Of a stretch of 64,000 nt of DNA, positions 20,312 through 31,684 are shown one piece after another. Both the position numbers and the translations under genes were made by a program. The first letter of the stretch is position 1; each line of letters starts with the position of its first letter. Below the pieces are notes generated by a model that worked only from the letters and a program-made list of their open reading frames with translations, searched no databases and was not told the DNA's origin. Source of the stretch: Siderastrea siderea (taxonomy: Eukaryota > Cnidaria > Anthozoa > Scleractinia > Rhizangiidae); NCBI GenBank assembly GCA_964030785.1, contig OZ034968.1:32293186-32357185 (forward strand), read 5' to 3'.

Positions 20312-22143
20312 TTGGGCACAAGTAGGAGCCCTGTTGCTTTCTCCTCTTGAATCTTCTGTAGCACTCTTGTTATCAGACTAAAGGGTGGAAAAGCATAAAA
20401 TAGGTAATGCTGCCATGACATGTGAAAAGCATTGATAGCAAAAGCTTCTGGGTCTGCTCGATAAGAGCCATAGGGTGTGATCTGGCAATTGATCCTAGAG
20501 GCAAATAGGTCAATGTTTGGGGTAACACTGAGCTTGGTACAAGCATCTGTGAAAAGGGTTTTCTTTAAACACCATTCAGTACACCTTCTAAATGTACGCG
20601 ACTCTTTGTCTGCCTCAACATTTTCACACCCTGGTATACGAGCCATGGTGAGCCATATATGTTGTTCAATGCACCAATCCCATATTTCTTTTGTCAGCTT
20701 ATTTAGTTTAGGGGAGTGGCTTGTACCCATCTGGTTAATGGTAGATTCTGTGGTTGTATTATCAACCATGACTTTGACATGTTTGCCATGAGTCAAGGTA
20801 CTAAATGATTTTAAGGCAAATAGCACAGCTAACATTTCAAGAAAATTTATGTGCTCTTTAGCCTCCTCAGCTGTCCAGAGTCCTCCAGTTGAAGAATCCC
20901 TGGTTGCAGCACCCCAGTCCTGTTTTGAGGCATCAGAAGTGATGGTAATATCTACTTCACCTCGATTTATCGGGTTGGATGCGGACTCGATTGAGTCAAT
21001 CCACCACTTAAGTTCTTCCCTCGCTTGGCTGGATATGCACATTTTGGCATCAAAGTTCCATTTCCTAGTCTTAAGAGCTGTGGTTTTGTCCCGTTCTAAA
21101 TAACGGTAGTGAAGGGGTCCATAGGCAACGCCAGGAAAACTTGACACTATAAGCCCAAGGACCTTAGCTACTTCCCTAACAGTAGGATTTTTGCAGTTAA
21201 ACAGGTCAGTAGCTGCCTGTTTCAGCTTAAGAGCTTTCTCAGGGGTAAGGTAAACTAGCATGGAAACTGAGTCTAGAACGAACCCCAGAAACACCAGCTT
21301 TTGAGTTGGGATGAACACTGACTTTTCAGGGTGTACTACAACATTTTTTGCACAATCATCCCAGGTGGTCCCCATTAACCAAGAATCATCTATATAACCT
21401 GAGGACAGGTGACCAAGCTGTCGCAGGGTGGCAAATACTGGCTTCATAAGCTTAGTAAATTTTCTGGGACAGAAAGCCAACCCATTGGGAAAACATGTAA
21501 ACATAAATAACATGTCGTTCCATTCAAATTTGAGGTACTTTTGGTGTGGCTTTGCAATAGGGACTGAGTAGTAAGCGTCCTTAAGGTCAATTGACGCCAT
21601 GTAGCAATTTGGGGTCATTAGCCTTATTGCTGTCCAGACAGTGTCCATTTTGAAGTGTTGGTATTCAACATGCTGGTTAAAGTTTTTCAAATTTAAAATC
21701 ATTCGATATGATCCATCTTTTTTATTTGCCACAAAAATTGGCGAAACATATTCCCCACTTTCATTTTGGGTGGGTACAATGACACCTTTGTCAAGCAATT
21801 TTTGAATTTCAGCTTCTATAACCAGTGAGTCACTGACGCTGAATGTTTTCCTTTTGGGGCCCAAGTTCTTTGTGGGCTGTGTGGAAAATTCAATAAATTG
21901 ACCCTTAACACAATTAAGGACTTCTGAGTCAGAAGTTAATTCCTTCCATTTGTCAAGGAAATGTGCCAGTTGGCCACCCTTGAAGCTTTGCACCTTATTA
22001 GCAAAATACTGTTTCATAATGGGCTCAAACAACAAAAGATTATTTACCTGTAGGTTATTAAGTGTGTCAGCGGAAATCATTGCTGCTTCTTCCCCTGGTC
22101 CTTCGATCGGAAGAAGGGTTTTGAGGGTGGTGTCGAGTTCCAC
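19999..22143 (-). CDS. DIRS reverse transcriptase / RNase H / Dam-like methyltransferase polyprotein
   Basis: 714 aa from ATG at 22143. RT shows MASIDLKDAYYSVPI (first catalytic Asp) and the catalytic GYIDDSWLMG. RNase H follows with TSDASKQDWGAA and MVDNTTTESTINQMG. The C-terminal part (NIDLFASRINCQ, then FYAFPPFSLI and LLLVPKWPTQPWW) resembles the Dam-like methyltransferase module of DIRS1-type elements, with PPF in place of the usual catalytic motif. The first residues overlap the gag ORF by 67 nt, which implies re-initiation or frameshifting. No internal stop is seen. Confidence 0.92.
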   Translation of the reverse strand: MELDTTLKTLLPIEGPGEEAAMISADTLNNLQVNNLLLFEPIMKQYFANKVQSFKGGQLAHFLDKWKELTSDSEVLNCVKGQFIEFSTQPTKNLGPKRKTFSVSDSLVIEAEIQKLLDKGVIVPTQNESGEYVSPIFVANKKDGSYRMILNLKNFNQHVEYQHFKMDTVWTAIRLMTPNCYMASIDLKDAYYSVPIAKPHQKYLKFEWNDMLFMFTCFPNGLAFCPRKFTKLMKPVFATLRQLGHLSSGYIDDSWLMGTTWDDCAKNVVVHPEKSVFIPTQKLVFLGFVLDSVSMLVYLTPEKALKLKQAATDLFNCKNPTVREVAKVLGLIVSSFPGVAYGPLHYRYLERDKTTALKTRKWNFDAKMCISSQAREELKWWIDSIESASNPINRGEVDITITSDASKQDWGAATRDSSTGGLWTAEEAKEHINFLEMLAVLFALKSFSTLTHGKHVKVMVDNTTTESTINQMGTSHSPKLNKLTKEIWDWCIEQHIWLTMARIPGCENVEADKESRTFRRCTEWCLKKTLFTDACTKLSVTPNIDLFASRINCQITPYGSYRADPEAFAINAFHMSWQHYLFYAFPPFSLITRVLQKIQEEKATGLLLVPKWPTQPWWPKLMQMLIQLPIQLPRERDTLFLPSNPQEPHPLHKKLCLILCHLSGDTSMAKAFRQQLPQSWNNLGGQALESNMLLTFRNGDVTAVQGALIPFVPL

Positions 22144-23213
22144 TGACGACCTTTGGCTAAAAAATGCTTGCTTCGCTGATCAGATTTCTGGTAATTTCTT
22201 GAGTGTTGTCCTTTTGTGCCCTTGCGGCGGTACCCAACTGCGGTGGTACTCACCCTATTGGATGCTCGTATGTTGTTCAGTTGGGTTTGCAGGTCATTTC
22301 CGAACAACAGACCTGTGACTGGAATATGCGAGGCACAGAGGCCTGCATAATCTTTATGTAACTGCGGTTTGATCGACTCCCTGCGACGGTGGGACAGGTC
22401 GACATGTGCGTGCCCCAGAAGAGCGACTGCATCTGTATTCATTTTTATGAGTTGTTGTATGTCAGAGTCTGACGGCGGCTGCTTCGAGTTCTTCATTTCG
22501 AGCAGCAACTCGATTGATTTACACATGACTGCACCAGCGGTGCCAACCGTTTTTTGGGTTGAGCTTGTTCTGAGGTCTTGTTGTTTAACTGAATGACTCA
22601 GTTTATCCCAGATTTCAGGATTAACTCGCGGTGTTGTGAGAGTCTCACAGTTAGACGGGCGTAAATATGTCGTCGCCTTGTCTTTAAGTTTCGAGTCTGG
22701 CAATTTCTTAGACCATAGGTTTGTAATAAACTCTGCCAGTTGTTTGTCCACAGCCGGACCCGATTCGTCTCCATTGAGAAAATCTTCTGCGATTTCCGAC
22801 AACAATGGGTCATTGCCGCCGTCGCTTTGCTCGAGTCGAGCACGTGGTGTATCCTTAGAGGTTTTGTCGGCTTCAGTGCGACAAAGGGCCTGAATTTCCG
22901 CGTCAGAGTCACCTCCATCTTCTTCTGAATCCTCGGAAGCACTCATTTCGTCCCTGGAACTGTGTTTACGCCGTTTAGGGTCGGGTTGATCGTCTGTGTT
23001 GCTGGAATGAAGCCGCTTGAGGTCCTTCATCGACTCGTTCATGGCGACCAGCGGGCCTGTCAGCGTTCCGAGGTTTTTGTTGACGTTCTGCATCATAGTG
23101 TACATGGGATCCTGGTGGTCAGTAGTTTGGGCCTTTTCCTTAGGATCGTGGTCATCATTTAAGAGGTCGTCCTCCGCCTCAGTCGAAAGTATTTTCTCGT
23201 TAGAATCCGTCAT
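22077..23213 (-). CDS. DIRS Gag-like protein
   Basis: 378 aa from ATG at 23213. The N-terminal third is acidic and charged (SEDSEEDGGDSDAEIQ) with a basic PKRRKHSS nuclear-signal-like run. The middle is helical (NPEIWDKLSHSVKQQDLR), with AVALLGHAHVDLSHRRRESI, a segment I recognise from Gag-like proteins of DIRS elements. The C-terminus is basic and polar. It has no zinc knuckle. Its place upstream of RT in the same orientation supports the call. Confidence 0.85.
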   Translation of the reverse strand: MTDSNEKILSTEAEDDLLNDDHDPKEKAQTTDHQDPMYTMMQNVNKNLGTLTGPLVAMNESMKDLKRLHSSNTDDQPDPKRRKHSSRDEMSASEDSEEDGGDSDAEIQALCRTEADKTSKDTPRARLEQSDGGNDPLLSEIAEDFLNGDESGPAVDKQLAEFITNLWSKKLPDSKLKDKATTYLRPSNCETLTTPRVNPEIWDKLSHSVKQQDLRTSSTQKTVGTAGAVMCKSIELLLEMKNSKQPPSDSDIQQLIKMNTDAVALLGHAHVDLSHRRRESIKPQLHKDYAGLCASHIPVTGLLFGNDLQTQLNNIRASNRVSTTAVGYRRKGTKGQHSRNYQKSDQRSKHFLAKGRQWNSTPPSKPFFRSKDQGKKQQ

Positions 23214-23280
23214 AATCCAAAACTCGACCGATCGCTCTGGAATTACGCGCGCAACTGATCGCTCAGGCTACTCGCACATA

Positions 23281-23326
23281 TCTCACGTGACTCACTAGTG
23301 AGTAGGACTGGTGTCGAAATAGAATT
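23281..23326. repeat. DIRS inverted terminal repeat, right
   Basis: Exact reverse complement of 18891-18936. It lies 68 bp upstream of the gag start on the minus strand. Confidence 0.95.
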
Positions 23327-23392
23327 CACTGCACAAAACAGCTGACAACAGACTAAAGCAAAGGTAAATCAGATAAATACTCACTTTTAGAA

Positions 23393-23500
23393 GCAGTTTA
23401 TTGCTAGATTGATTCGATTGAACTGGATTGTCCAAAAGGATTGAAGATTTTTCGATCCGCCACGAGCACGCTGAACGGTTCGCGAGAACGAAACAGGAGA
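23393..23500 (-). other. Possible noncoding first exon of the OTU/MULE-like gene
   Basis: On the minus strand, sequence ending CTGCTTCTAAAA is followed by GTGAGTATTTATC, a good donor, with a GC-rich upstream stretch. With the acceptor before the 18796 ATG, this would place the DIRS element in intron 1. There is no transcript evidence, and the 5' limit is arbitrary. Confidence 0.3.
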
Positions 23501-24639
23501 GAAAGACTATCGGAGACGGGAGAGAAAGTCAAAATTTGTCGCTCTCCCTCGACCCAGACTATTCACGTCCAAAATAACCTGGAACCGCGTGGGCCATCGC
23601 GGTTTAATATTCGCGATTGAAAGCACATTTCCAGCAGCAAAACCAATTACAAAACGAACTATTTCCAATTACAATATTATTGAAAATTTATATTTTCCGA
23701 TGGCTCGCATGCCTCGCATGGCTCGCTGGCTCGCAGATTATCCGGACCCGATGAAGCACTTCGGTTGCAAACTCCGTCTCTTGGGCCATCGATTTAAGTC
23801 GCGGGACGTATGCTCCTCCGCCGGCCTGTTCATTTCTTCGGAAATTTTGCTCCTGTTTAGTGCGAAATGTTACGGTGGGTTCTCCACATACAATCCTAGG
23901 GAAGAGAGGACAATAAAACTTCATTAACACAATACATTTTCGAGAAGCGTCCTTGATTCTAACAACCAGCATTTCAACTGCTGCAGATTCATGTTAACAA
24001 ATGGAGGTTTAGAAAATCGTTTATGAACTTCAAACAGCCCTTCACAGGAAGGTCAAACAACAACCTCTGTCAGAATTGCTAAGCGCAAATTGAACTGCTG
24101 GAGAGCTATCTCTTGGATGATAACAACGCCATAAGACAATGGAGATGCAATGTTTTAATTAAACTTTCAATTTCAACGACAACCATGTATACATGATGTA
24201 TACGTAAGAAGCCGTAGCTTGTGTGTGATGAAAGAAAACTGTAACAGTCTCAGAATAACTTGGATCCTTTAGACACTTACGACATCCATGATAAAGTTAT
24301 ATGTCTTGCAGATAACCGGAAGCAAACATCATATCACCTATTTATTAATTAGAAACTCGCGTACCCTTTGAGAACTGAAACATCACTCCTTTTAGCGGCT
24401 TTTACAATTAGGAATCTCGCAATCAAGCTGAGTCCAAAAACCTAATTTATTGCCCAAAGCTAGCACACCCAAAGATTTTAAAGGGCTCTAAGAGCGTCAA
24501 AACTTCCAAACAGTATCACAACTTGACAGTTTCTCTCTCTCTCGATTAATATTCACCGGCCAAATTTAGCTGTGTCGCAAATTAATTAGCTGTGTCCTTT
24601 GTATCTTGATCAAAGGGACAAAGCTGTTACGATTGAACT
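23501..24639. other. No gene recognised
   Basis: Includes a run of ATGGCTCGC / GGCTCGC repeats at about 23700-23740 in otherwise AT-rich DNA. Short open frames on both strands lack motifs. Confidence 0.4.
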
Positions 24640-25410
24640 TGGGAAAACTCTATTTCCACGAGCTGAAAAGCAAAAACAACGAACTTAGGAATTAAAAGTC
24701 GATAAGCCTGAGCAGCAGTCATAACTCTTCATTAACAGGCCACGGTGCCCAATCGCGATTTATAAAGGCCGTGCATATGAACTAAACCACGATGCATATG
24801 ACTTCTGTTTCGATGCATCTGAAGCAATTTGCTTAAGATTACAGTTATATTTTCCTTTTGAACGCAAAAAATCTGACGTACCTCAATTTTCCATTTCCAT
24901 GGTAGCAATACCTTCTCGCGCGAGTCAAACTAAACGGCTAAACTCGACTTCAACAGACGATAACTTAACACGATTTCAACCGACGCCGTTCATACTCCTG
25001 AATATCCAGACTTACTGGGCAGCCGTTTGCCACATGGTCGACAGACTGTCTTCAAAATAGAAATATGACGATCCATTAGCTGAAACAAAAAGCAAAACCG
25101 ACCTTTTAGAATAGAAAATCGATAGCAGCAGAAGCCAAAACGCCATGGCGGCGAAGTACAACACCTCAAGTTAAAATTACAACGGCCGTCCATATGAACT
25201 AAATCACGATGCATATGACTTCTCTTGCGTTAACTTCGAAGCAAATTTATCAAAGTTTTACGTGGTATTTTTATTTCTCATTGAAAAAAATATTTCTTAC
25301 CTCAAATATCTATTTTCGTGGTAGCAGGTACTTCTTCAAACGGCCTAAACAAGACATGGACGCTCGTCTTCAACAACCGATTTCTTCGCTACATTTGAAC
25401 CGACACCATT
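24640..25410. repeat. Diverged tandem duplication, about 420-bp units, each with a splice-donor-like site
   Basis: Units at about 24640-24995 and 25060-25410 share GAACTAAA(C/T)CACGATGCATATGACTTCT, a TTTAAAAGTCGATA-like start and an ACCTCAA(T/A)...TTTCC/CGTGGTAGCA block. On the minus strand each unit has an open stretch ending TTGAG|GTACG or TTTGAG|GTAAG, so the units could be duplicated alternative first exons. Coding potential is not clear. Confidence 0.55.
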
Positions 25411-27858
25411 TATGTTGCTTTGCCTTTGAAGCTCTGTTGGTCCTCTTTGAAGTAAATTGGGACCCAAGGGACAAAAAAATCAGAGACAAAAATGCAGGGC
25501 TAAAAATTGGGACCGGTATAGGGTTTTGGGAATTTTACCCAGACGCCATATTTGATGACGTAGTCATATAGACAAAACTGTCTATGGCCCGGACTGTAAA
25601 GGATAGTGAAAAAATTAATTTTACCACCATTCGATATTTGTCGATCGAAAATAAAGAAAATTAACATATTATAATTAATAGGAAAGTCTATTTCTGGTAC
25701 TCCAAAATGCCACCATTCGCAAGCTGAGAGAATTGGCTGATGTCTTGAAGCGTTTATTACATAAACTTTCGTCCACTGAGAAACTTTTTTTCTGAGAGCA
25801 ATTTCAAGATATCTATGCATCTGGTATCTCCTAAATGTTGATTCCGATCTTTCCATTAATCTGCATATCTGCAATCGCGAAAAGGTTGCAAATTTTCTGG
25901 CAGTAGTTGACTTTTTCCTTTGTTTGAAATAAAATACCAGCTGGATGAACTGGTCAGGGACATCTTATGTCACCACCCATCCGCGTATTATTCTTGAAAT
26001 GTTAGCCATGGGCGCCGGCCGAATTAGGATTTACTTGTACAGGACGCAATTAAACGATAGAAAAGAAAAATGTGGTGTCGGTTTTCATTTGAAATTATTT
26101 TATATAGTATAATGTGGCAAAATTTGCATCTAAATTAAACGAGCTTTTAACTCCAGAAGTAGCTGTAGCTGTTATTTCTTGAAAACAGAAAAAGAAACCG
26201 ACCCTGTAAACGAGGTCTTAAAAATGATGATGAAATAAAAATCCACGAAAGGAAACTCTTCATAATTTGCATAAAATTTCCTCAATTACTAAAAGAGGAA
26301 ATAACTTCAACAATTAAAACAGACACCACCAACAACTTCATAAAATAAACATAGTAGATGTGAGAAGGAGTCAAAATGTGTATGATGCAATAGATTCACA
26401 AGGGAGAGATTTTTTGCCTTCGGAATTTTAACATTTAAAGAGAAATATGCCACACTGCTAATCAAAGTCTTCGCTTTGAGTAGACGAAGCAGGCAGATTC
26501 TTCCAAAATCTGTCATATTAGCAGTTGTTTAGTATTAACAGGAATTGCAGCACGTCTAAATTGCCAGCGAAAAGCCAGGGAACGCAATAAGACTGTCAAC
26601 ATGGATGGTGGAGTGAGGCATTATGCGATCATCAGTCAAAAAACGTCTTGTTTCCCGGTAAAACTGCTTCTCTCTTCCCTTAGTTAACATTAAGGATAGC
26701 TGCTACAGTGACTTGACGGTCTTGAGTGAGGGTTCGTTGTTTTTTGGCCTTTCGACATAATGCCTTAGACGAACGTCCTCTCTCGTCTAAAGTGCCCCTC
26801 AAATCTGCAAACCTTATTAAAAGGCCAGACCATTTGGTTGCTGATGATGGAACACGTTCTCTCTGTCTGCCTGACCTGCCTTTCAAAACCAGTCCAGACA
26901 AAAAACCTTCTCTGGTCGTTCTGTCTTTCTCTCACGATAACCCTGAGAACAAGAGTTGCTAATAACAAAGTTGGAAAATTACATGCCATATAAATATCAT
27001 CTAAGTAACATGTGCAGTGTAAATCCATGTTATTGCTCTCACAAAGGAGAACATCCAAATCTACCTCATCAAGCTACCTCGTACCCTAAAGCTGTGCCCT
27101 TTTTTTGCACGAGAGCGAACGTCGACGGACTTAACGGAAGATCGCCTGCGCTTCCAAAGAATCTCGCGTAGAAAAAGGTACGAGGTAGTTGATCAAGCAT
27201 GCCATTAAAATCCACATACTGCAATAGTATTTTTAATTGAAAAAATGACCTAATATCACGTAAATAACATATCAGTAAATTAGCTTGAATTTTATCACGC
27301 AGACTGTAATTAAAACAGCTAGAAACGTTTCCACAGAGATAACATGGAAATGAGAATTCATTAGTTTAAACACTCTGCAAAGAATTTCCGGATAAAACTT
27401 GTAAATAAAATGAAAATTTTCTGCGAAGAACTTGTAGCCAACATACAAATGAGAGATAGGAGGCTGTGAGAGCCGTTAAATAACTTGTAAAATTTTTAAG
27501 ATAGTTTCTCATCGGGATAACGATGTAATGTATAAAGAAAATAGCAGTTTGGGCCGTAGAGAAGGCGGTCGTTGGTCGGTTGGTATTAACAAGATAGTCA
27601 GATGAACAAGATCTCAGATAACTTTTAAATTAACTGAAATGAAATGATTGAGCAATTCTGGGCAACGAGAAAACTGTGAGAAAGTGATCGTAAAAGACGA
27701 GATGGTCGTATTGAAGGAGTGTTTTTGTATGGCAGGGTGCCATTGTACATACAAAACTGAAACTCCAAAGATCGTACTCCTGATCACTGATTTCAACCTT
27801 TTTGGATGAGCGTGCGTAGCACGGCTCACCCTACGTCAGCGCGCGCGTTGTCTCTGGC

Positions 27859-27912
<54 letters not shown>

Positions 27913-29728
27913 TGTCTCTTTGTTTCTTTTTTGACACTTTGCTCCATGGCGTAATGCGTAAGCGATGACGTTTCTGGAAAAGCGTGCTAACATGCCCTTT
28001 TGTCACGCACGACGAACCAGTCACACAAAAAAACGTGACGTGTCACTGGCCATTGAAGCTTTTTATATGCACTACAGTATAATCCTGATATCGACTGACA
28101 ACTCGAACCCTTAGGTAAAACACGTGTAAAACGTTTAGAGATATAAAGTTATCAGAAGTGGAAATGAAGGTAAAAGTAAGGTCAAATGCTTTTGATTTTA
28201 TTAAGCGAGAATTTCGAGATGCCAGGGTTCGAATTGTCGAGATTTCACTTTCTTATGTTTCAGTAAGCAAGATCGCATGTCAACCAACACGTCCCGTCAC
28301 GCTCATAACTTTTCGTGATGTTTGGGCCTTCATGAACTGTGAAAACCTGTACTTTCTCTCTTTTTCTTTTCTTTTTTTTAATCGTAATCAAAGTTTTTTG
28401 TATCTTTAATATTACCAGAACTTATTAAAAGCCACAAAAGTTTACGCTCATCCCAAGTCCGCGTGCGGCCGTTTATTAAAACTCCTCCACGTGAGTTGGA
28501 GGGCGCTTAAGCGAGCGCAGGTACCAGTGTAACAGTTCAGTGAATTAACTGAGACCGGTAATATTTAGAACTGATGTGTTTGCGTGGCGGCTTAAGTGCC
28601 TTAAAATTCTGAAGCCAATATAGTAAAGTATATGTTGTCTTTATTACAATTAACTTTCCTGACTAAAATGTGAACTAATTCAAAGGTGGAAAGAAGGGAA
28701 AAAAACAAGCGTCACAAGATGATTTGCCGATTTTGGATCGATCGCCAGCTTTGCAGAGGGAAATGAAATGACCAGGCTTGAACGAGTTGAAGACATTAAG
28801 ACTACTATCATTAGCTTACAAAAATGATGCATATCTGTTCGGAAGGCATTAACCGCCCAAAGAAATTGTGGTGAAAAACTTGAGTTACCAATTTCAGTAA
28901 AGCGACAACGCATACTTTCGTAACCGATTTTTTTGCCTGAGGGCACACGTGCGTGCGGTCACCCTTTTTTGCGATTGTAAGTGATGGCGAGAGTGCTTTT
29001 TGACTGTCATGGATGATGGTGGTACTAACATCGAATATGTCAAATTAAAGAGCAATGCTCTTAAACGGTAAACAGGAGAAATTAAGCAATCATCACATCA
29101 TCCATCGACAAGGTCAACTGCACTGCGTTTTGAGAAGAAGACACTTGTTTTAAAATTGCCAAAATCTTTGGTTTGACGACAGAGATTGCGAGCAAGTTAA
29201 GAATGCAGGCTAATATGAAAGTAGTGCCGTAAGACATATCAAATAACTTTAAAATCAAGTAACCACACATCAGAGTACGGAAAGTAAAAAAAAAACAGGT
29301 GGTTATCGCGTCATTATCAATGTTGGCATACTAAGCCCAATGTCAAACCATTCTGCGTAACAAATAAACCTTCCAGATTTAAATCGTTCTTTGGTTAAGT
29401 TCCTCTGTTTAAATAGAAGAATGTTTTGATGACGTCAAAGAGTAGTTGATCCGAGATTTGATAGTCAGTTTTCTTCCCACTCAACACGCTGAAAGTATGA
29501 ATGGTATTATTCTCGATATTAACAGTGAGATGTGATGACGGGTTGGTGAGTGGTTCATTTCCACGCGGTGATGTCAATTAACACAATTTAAGTTCGTAAG
29601 TAGGCACTTACTATTCGTGACTTTTTCATGACGCTTTCGTGAATTAATAACGCTTTGAATCAATTGAATGCCAGTTTCATTAATAAGTCTTTCTATCAGT
29701 TTAGACAAGCAGTTTGTGAGTTCAAAAG
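25411..29728. other. No gene recognised; AT-rich DNA with (TTA)n
   Basis: Holds a (TTA)n microsatellite at 27858-27912. A short inverted pair CTACCTCGTACC (27075-27086) / GGTACGAGGTAG (27177-27188) bounds a 114-bp block. Two stretches are GC-rich, at 27806-27850 and 28930-28975. Open frames of 70-124 codons carry no recognisable domain. Confidence 0.45.
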
Positions 29729-30616
29729 ATGAACTGGTATTGGATTCTTGGGTGGATTCCATCCACTTTTGCCATCATTGGAAATGGCTTCGTAGTCTAT
29801 CTCATCTGTACAAGGCGAAACCTCAGAACCGTTCCGAACTGTTTCATCCTATCACTCGCAGTCGCCGATCTTGGCGTTGGCAGTTGCTTCTTTCCCGCTC
29901 ATTTCATTTGCCATTTTCTTCCGTCACCCTCCCTTCGCAGCGTCGCAGATGACATTGCCGTGTTCATGATTTATTCTTCTACAACTGGCCTTTGCATGAT
30001 GGCTTTCGACCGCTATTTAGCTATCGTAAAGTCACTCACTTACACAACTTTGATGACAAGAAGACGCGCTTTATATTTGGTAGCGTCATCGTGGCTAGTT
30101 CCATTATTGGCCTACTTTGTCCCAGCTCTTTGCACGAGTCTCAATGGATGCAGCATAAATCGGAAGGTCACCGTCGTCGTCTGGACAACCATGTTTGAGT
30201 TCATTCCATGTGTTGTGCTCCTACTTGTTACAGTGAAAATAATAACAATAGCAAGAAAACATCACCAGCATTTTGCGAGGATAGATTCTCAGCTGCGCTA
30301 TAATCAGCCGATTCACAAAGCCCAAAGAACACCTAATTTTTCCTCAGCTCGAGTCATCGTAACAGTAGTGGCAATTTTTCTCATCTGTTATTCACTTGAA
30401 GTGTACAGTTCGATTTGTCACTTTACCGAACTATGTAAACTTACTGATGATCTGTCACACGTGGTGTTTTTTCTTGTTGTAATAAACTCAGCCGCGAATC
30501 CCATCGCCTATGCCTTGTTTAAACGTGATATTCAAACAGAGTTAAGGAGGAAAGTTTGCAAGATAACACTGAGTGCTGCAACTACAGAGGCTTCCACTCC
30601 ACTGACAAAGGTTTGA
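29729..30616 (+). CDS. Class A (rhodopsin-like) GPCR, cnidarian orphan, intronless
   Basis: 295 aa from ATG at 29729, with a very short N-terminus and seven hydrophobic segments. TM1 has IIGNGFVVYL (Asn 1.50), TM2 LSLAVADLGVG (Asp 2.50), TM3 ends MMAFDRYLAIV (DRY). TM5 has a Pro (FIPCVVLLL), and TM7 has NSAANPIAYALF (NPxxY form), followed by a basic helix-8-like tail. TM6 reads FLICYSLEVYSSI, so the usual Trp and Pro of CWxP are missing. The ligand is unknown; such receptors sit in the plasma membrane and couple to G proteins. It shares QLRYNQP in loop 3 and other motifs with 46538-50864, and is similar to 44019-45047, so it belongs to a local family. Confidence 0.9.
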   Translation: MNWYWILGWIPSTFAIIGNGFVVYLICTRRNLRTVPNCFILSLAVADLGVGSCFFPAHFICHFLPSPSLRSVADDIAVFMIYSSTTGLCMMAFDRYLAIVKSLTYTTLMTRRRALYLVASSWLVPLLAYFVPALCTSLNGCSINRKVTVVVWTTMFEFIPCVVLLLVTVKIITIARKHHQHFARIDSQLRYNQPIHKAQRTPNFSSARVIVTVVAIFLICYSLEVYSSICHFTELCKLTDDLSHVVFFLVVINSAANPIAYALFKRDIQTELRRKVCKITLSAATTEASTPLTKV

Positions 30617-30922
30617 TTACATTCAGTATACGCCTCAATAAATTTAATTTAATTGTTCCCTTATGTATTCTGTCAAGTTATTCTCTTATCAAGTTATAAT
30701 TATTCTCTAATAGATTCTCTGATCAAGTTATCAAGTCTCGCTATGGCAATTCTGCCAAATGTGACGATGTATTCACTGTATATCGATCTGCAATTCGCCT
30801 AAAGAAGTTACAAAAGATACTTTAAATTGTGTGAACTATCAGTAAAACAAGATGTATGCCACGGAACCCGCCAATGACGTGCAAGTTTTAGTACGGTAAT
30901 AGCTTTGATGACCTTATGGCCT

Positions 30923-31104
30923 AGTAGTATATAGAGAGTCAGACAAATACCACCTGATCCTCAGGCTTTTATTTTCGTATTTTAAACCCCCCACTATAAT
31001 AAACAAGCTCCCTTTGCTCGCTTTTTTATTAAGTGGGAGCTTTAAAATACGAAAATAAAAGCCTGAGGACAAGGTAGTATTTGTCTGACTCTCTATATAC
31101 TACT
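30923..31104. repeat. Long hairpin, 64-bp arms
   Basis: Arms 30923-30986 and 31041-31104 are reverse complements with only a few mismatches (around 30952-30958). The 54-bp loop pairs further (CCCACTATAATAAA with TTTTTATTAAGTGGG), so nearly the whole 182 bp can fold into one stem. Confidence 0.93.
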
Positions 31105-31204
31105 TATTAACTGAAATAAACCACCCAGCATTCAAAACCAACAAAACATCGCGAAACACATCTTGATATCAAAAATTTCTCAAGTATTAAATATACAAGT
31201 CATA

Positions 31205-31549
31205 ATGTCTGTAGAAAACATTGAAGAAATTGAACAAGTATTGTTGGATTTACCACTTGTGTATGAGGATCTTTGTAACATGTTCGAAAAAATATGTAAG
31301 TTTTATAATCGTAAAATGATTAGTAAAGGATTAGCAAGTGGTTGGAAAGAAATTCATGAGGATATTCTCGATGCGCCGTTTTGTGAAGAGCGACAACGAA
31401 TCGTAAATGTATGGACGTTTAGAAATCTTTATAATATAAATGCTGAATCAACCGGGGTATGTTCAATTTGTGATGAAAATGGAGTTATTCATCATATCGT
31501 TTTTCCATGCAACGAAGAAGTTATTCGTCTTTGGGAAGAGGATGATTAA
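31205..31549 (+). CDS. Small unknown ORF between two long hairpins
   Basis: 114 aa from ATG at 31205 (MSVENIEEIEQVLLDL); the frame is open back to 31163 without a better start. Acidic and helical, with a C-terminal C-x2-C...HH...C pattern (VCSICDENGVIHHIVFPC) that could bind one zinc. I do not recognise the family. Codon use and length are plausible for a real gene but not proof. Its position inside the hairpin-bounded block suggests a mobile or virus-derived origin. Confidence 0.45.
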   Translation: MSVENIEEIEQVLLDLPLVYEDLCNMFEKICKFYNRKMISKGLASGWKEIHEDILDAPFCEERQRIVNVWTFRNLYNINAESTGVCSICDENGVIHHIVFPCNEEVIRLWEEDD

Positions 31550-31684
31550 ATATTCTTTCGCGCGCCGAGCCAAGTCTAATTTTAAACATATCGAATGGTC
31601 TAATGAACAAGTTTAAACCGGTGACCTTTTTATAACAGACAGCTCATGTGAAACGAAAAAAAAAGGAAGCTAAAAACAATAACT

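Larger units (their letters stand above)
18891..23326 (-). mobile_element. Complete DIRS-type (tyrosine recombinase) retrotransposon
   Basis: Perfect 46-bp inverted terminal repeats lie at 18891-18936 and 23281-23326. Between them, on the minus strand, are three long intact ORFs: Gag-like (23213-22077), RT/RNase H/methyltransferase-like (22143-19999) and tyrosine recombinase (20311-19184). DIRS elements use a circular intermediate and recombinase instead of integrase, and leave no target duplication; none is seen here. Intact ORFs and identical termini point to a young, possibly autonomous copy. It seems to sit in the first intron of the OTU/MULE-like gene, in the same orientation. Confidence 0.93.

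Noticed and set aside
25500..25874. 124-codon minus-strand open frame
   Set aside because: No domain, no good start context or splice partner; AT-rich composition like the surroundings.
27858..27912. (TTA)n and other trinucleotide runs as a CRISPR-like or satellite array
   Set aside because: Pure microsatellites without spacers.
30923..31104. CRESS-virus-type replication origin in the first hairpin
   Set aside because: The loop lacks the NANTATTAC nonamer, and no Rep-like ORF is present.
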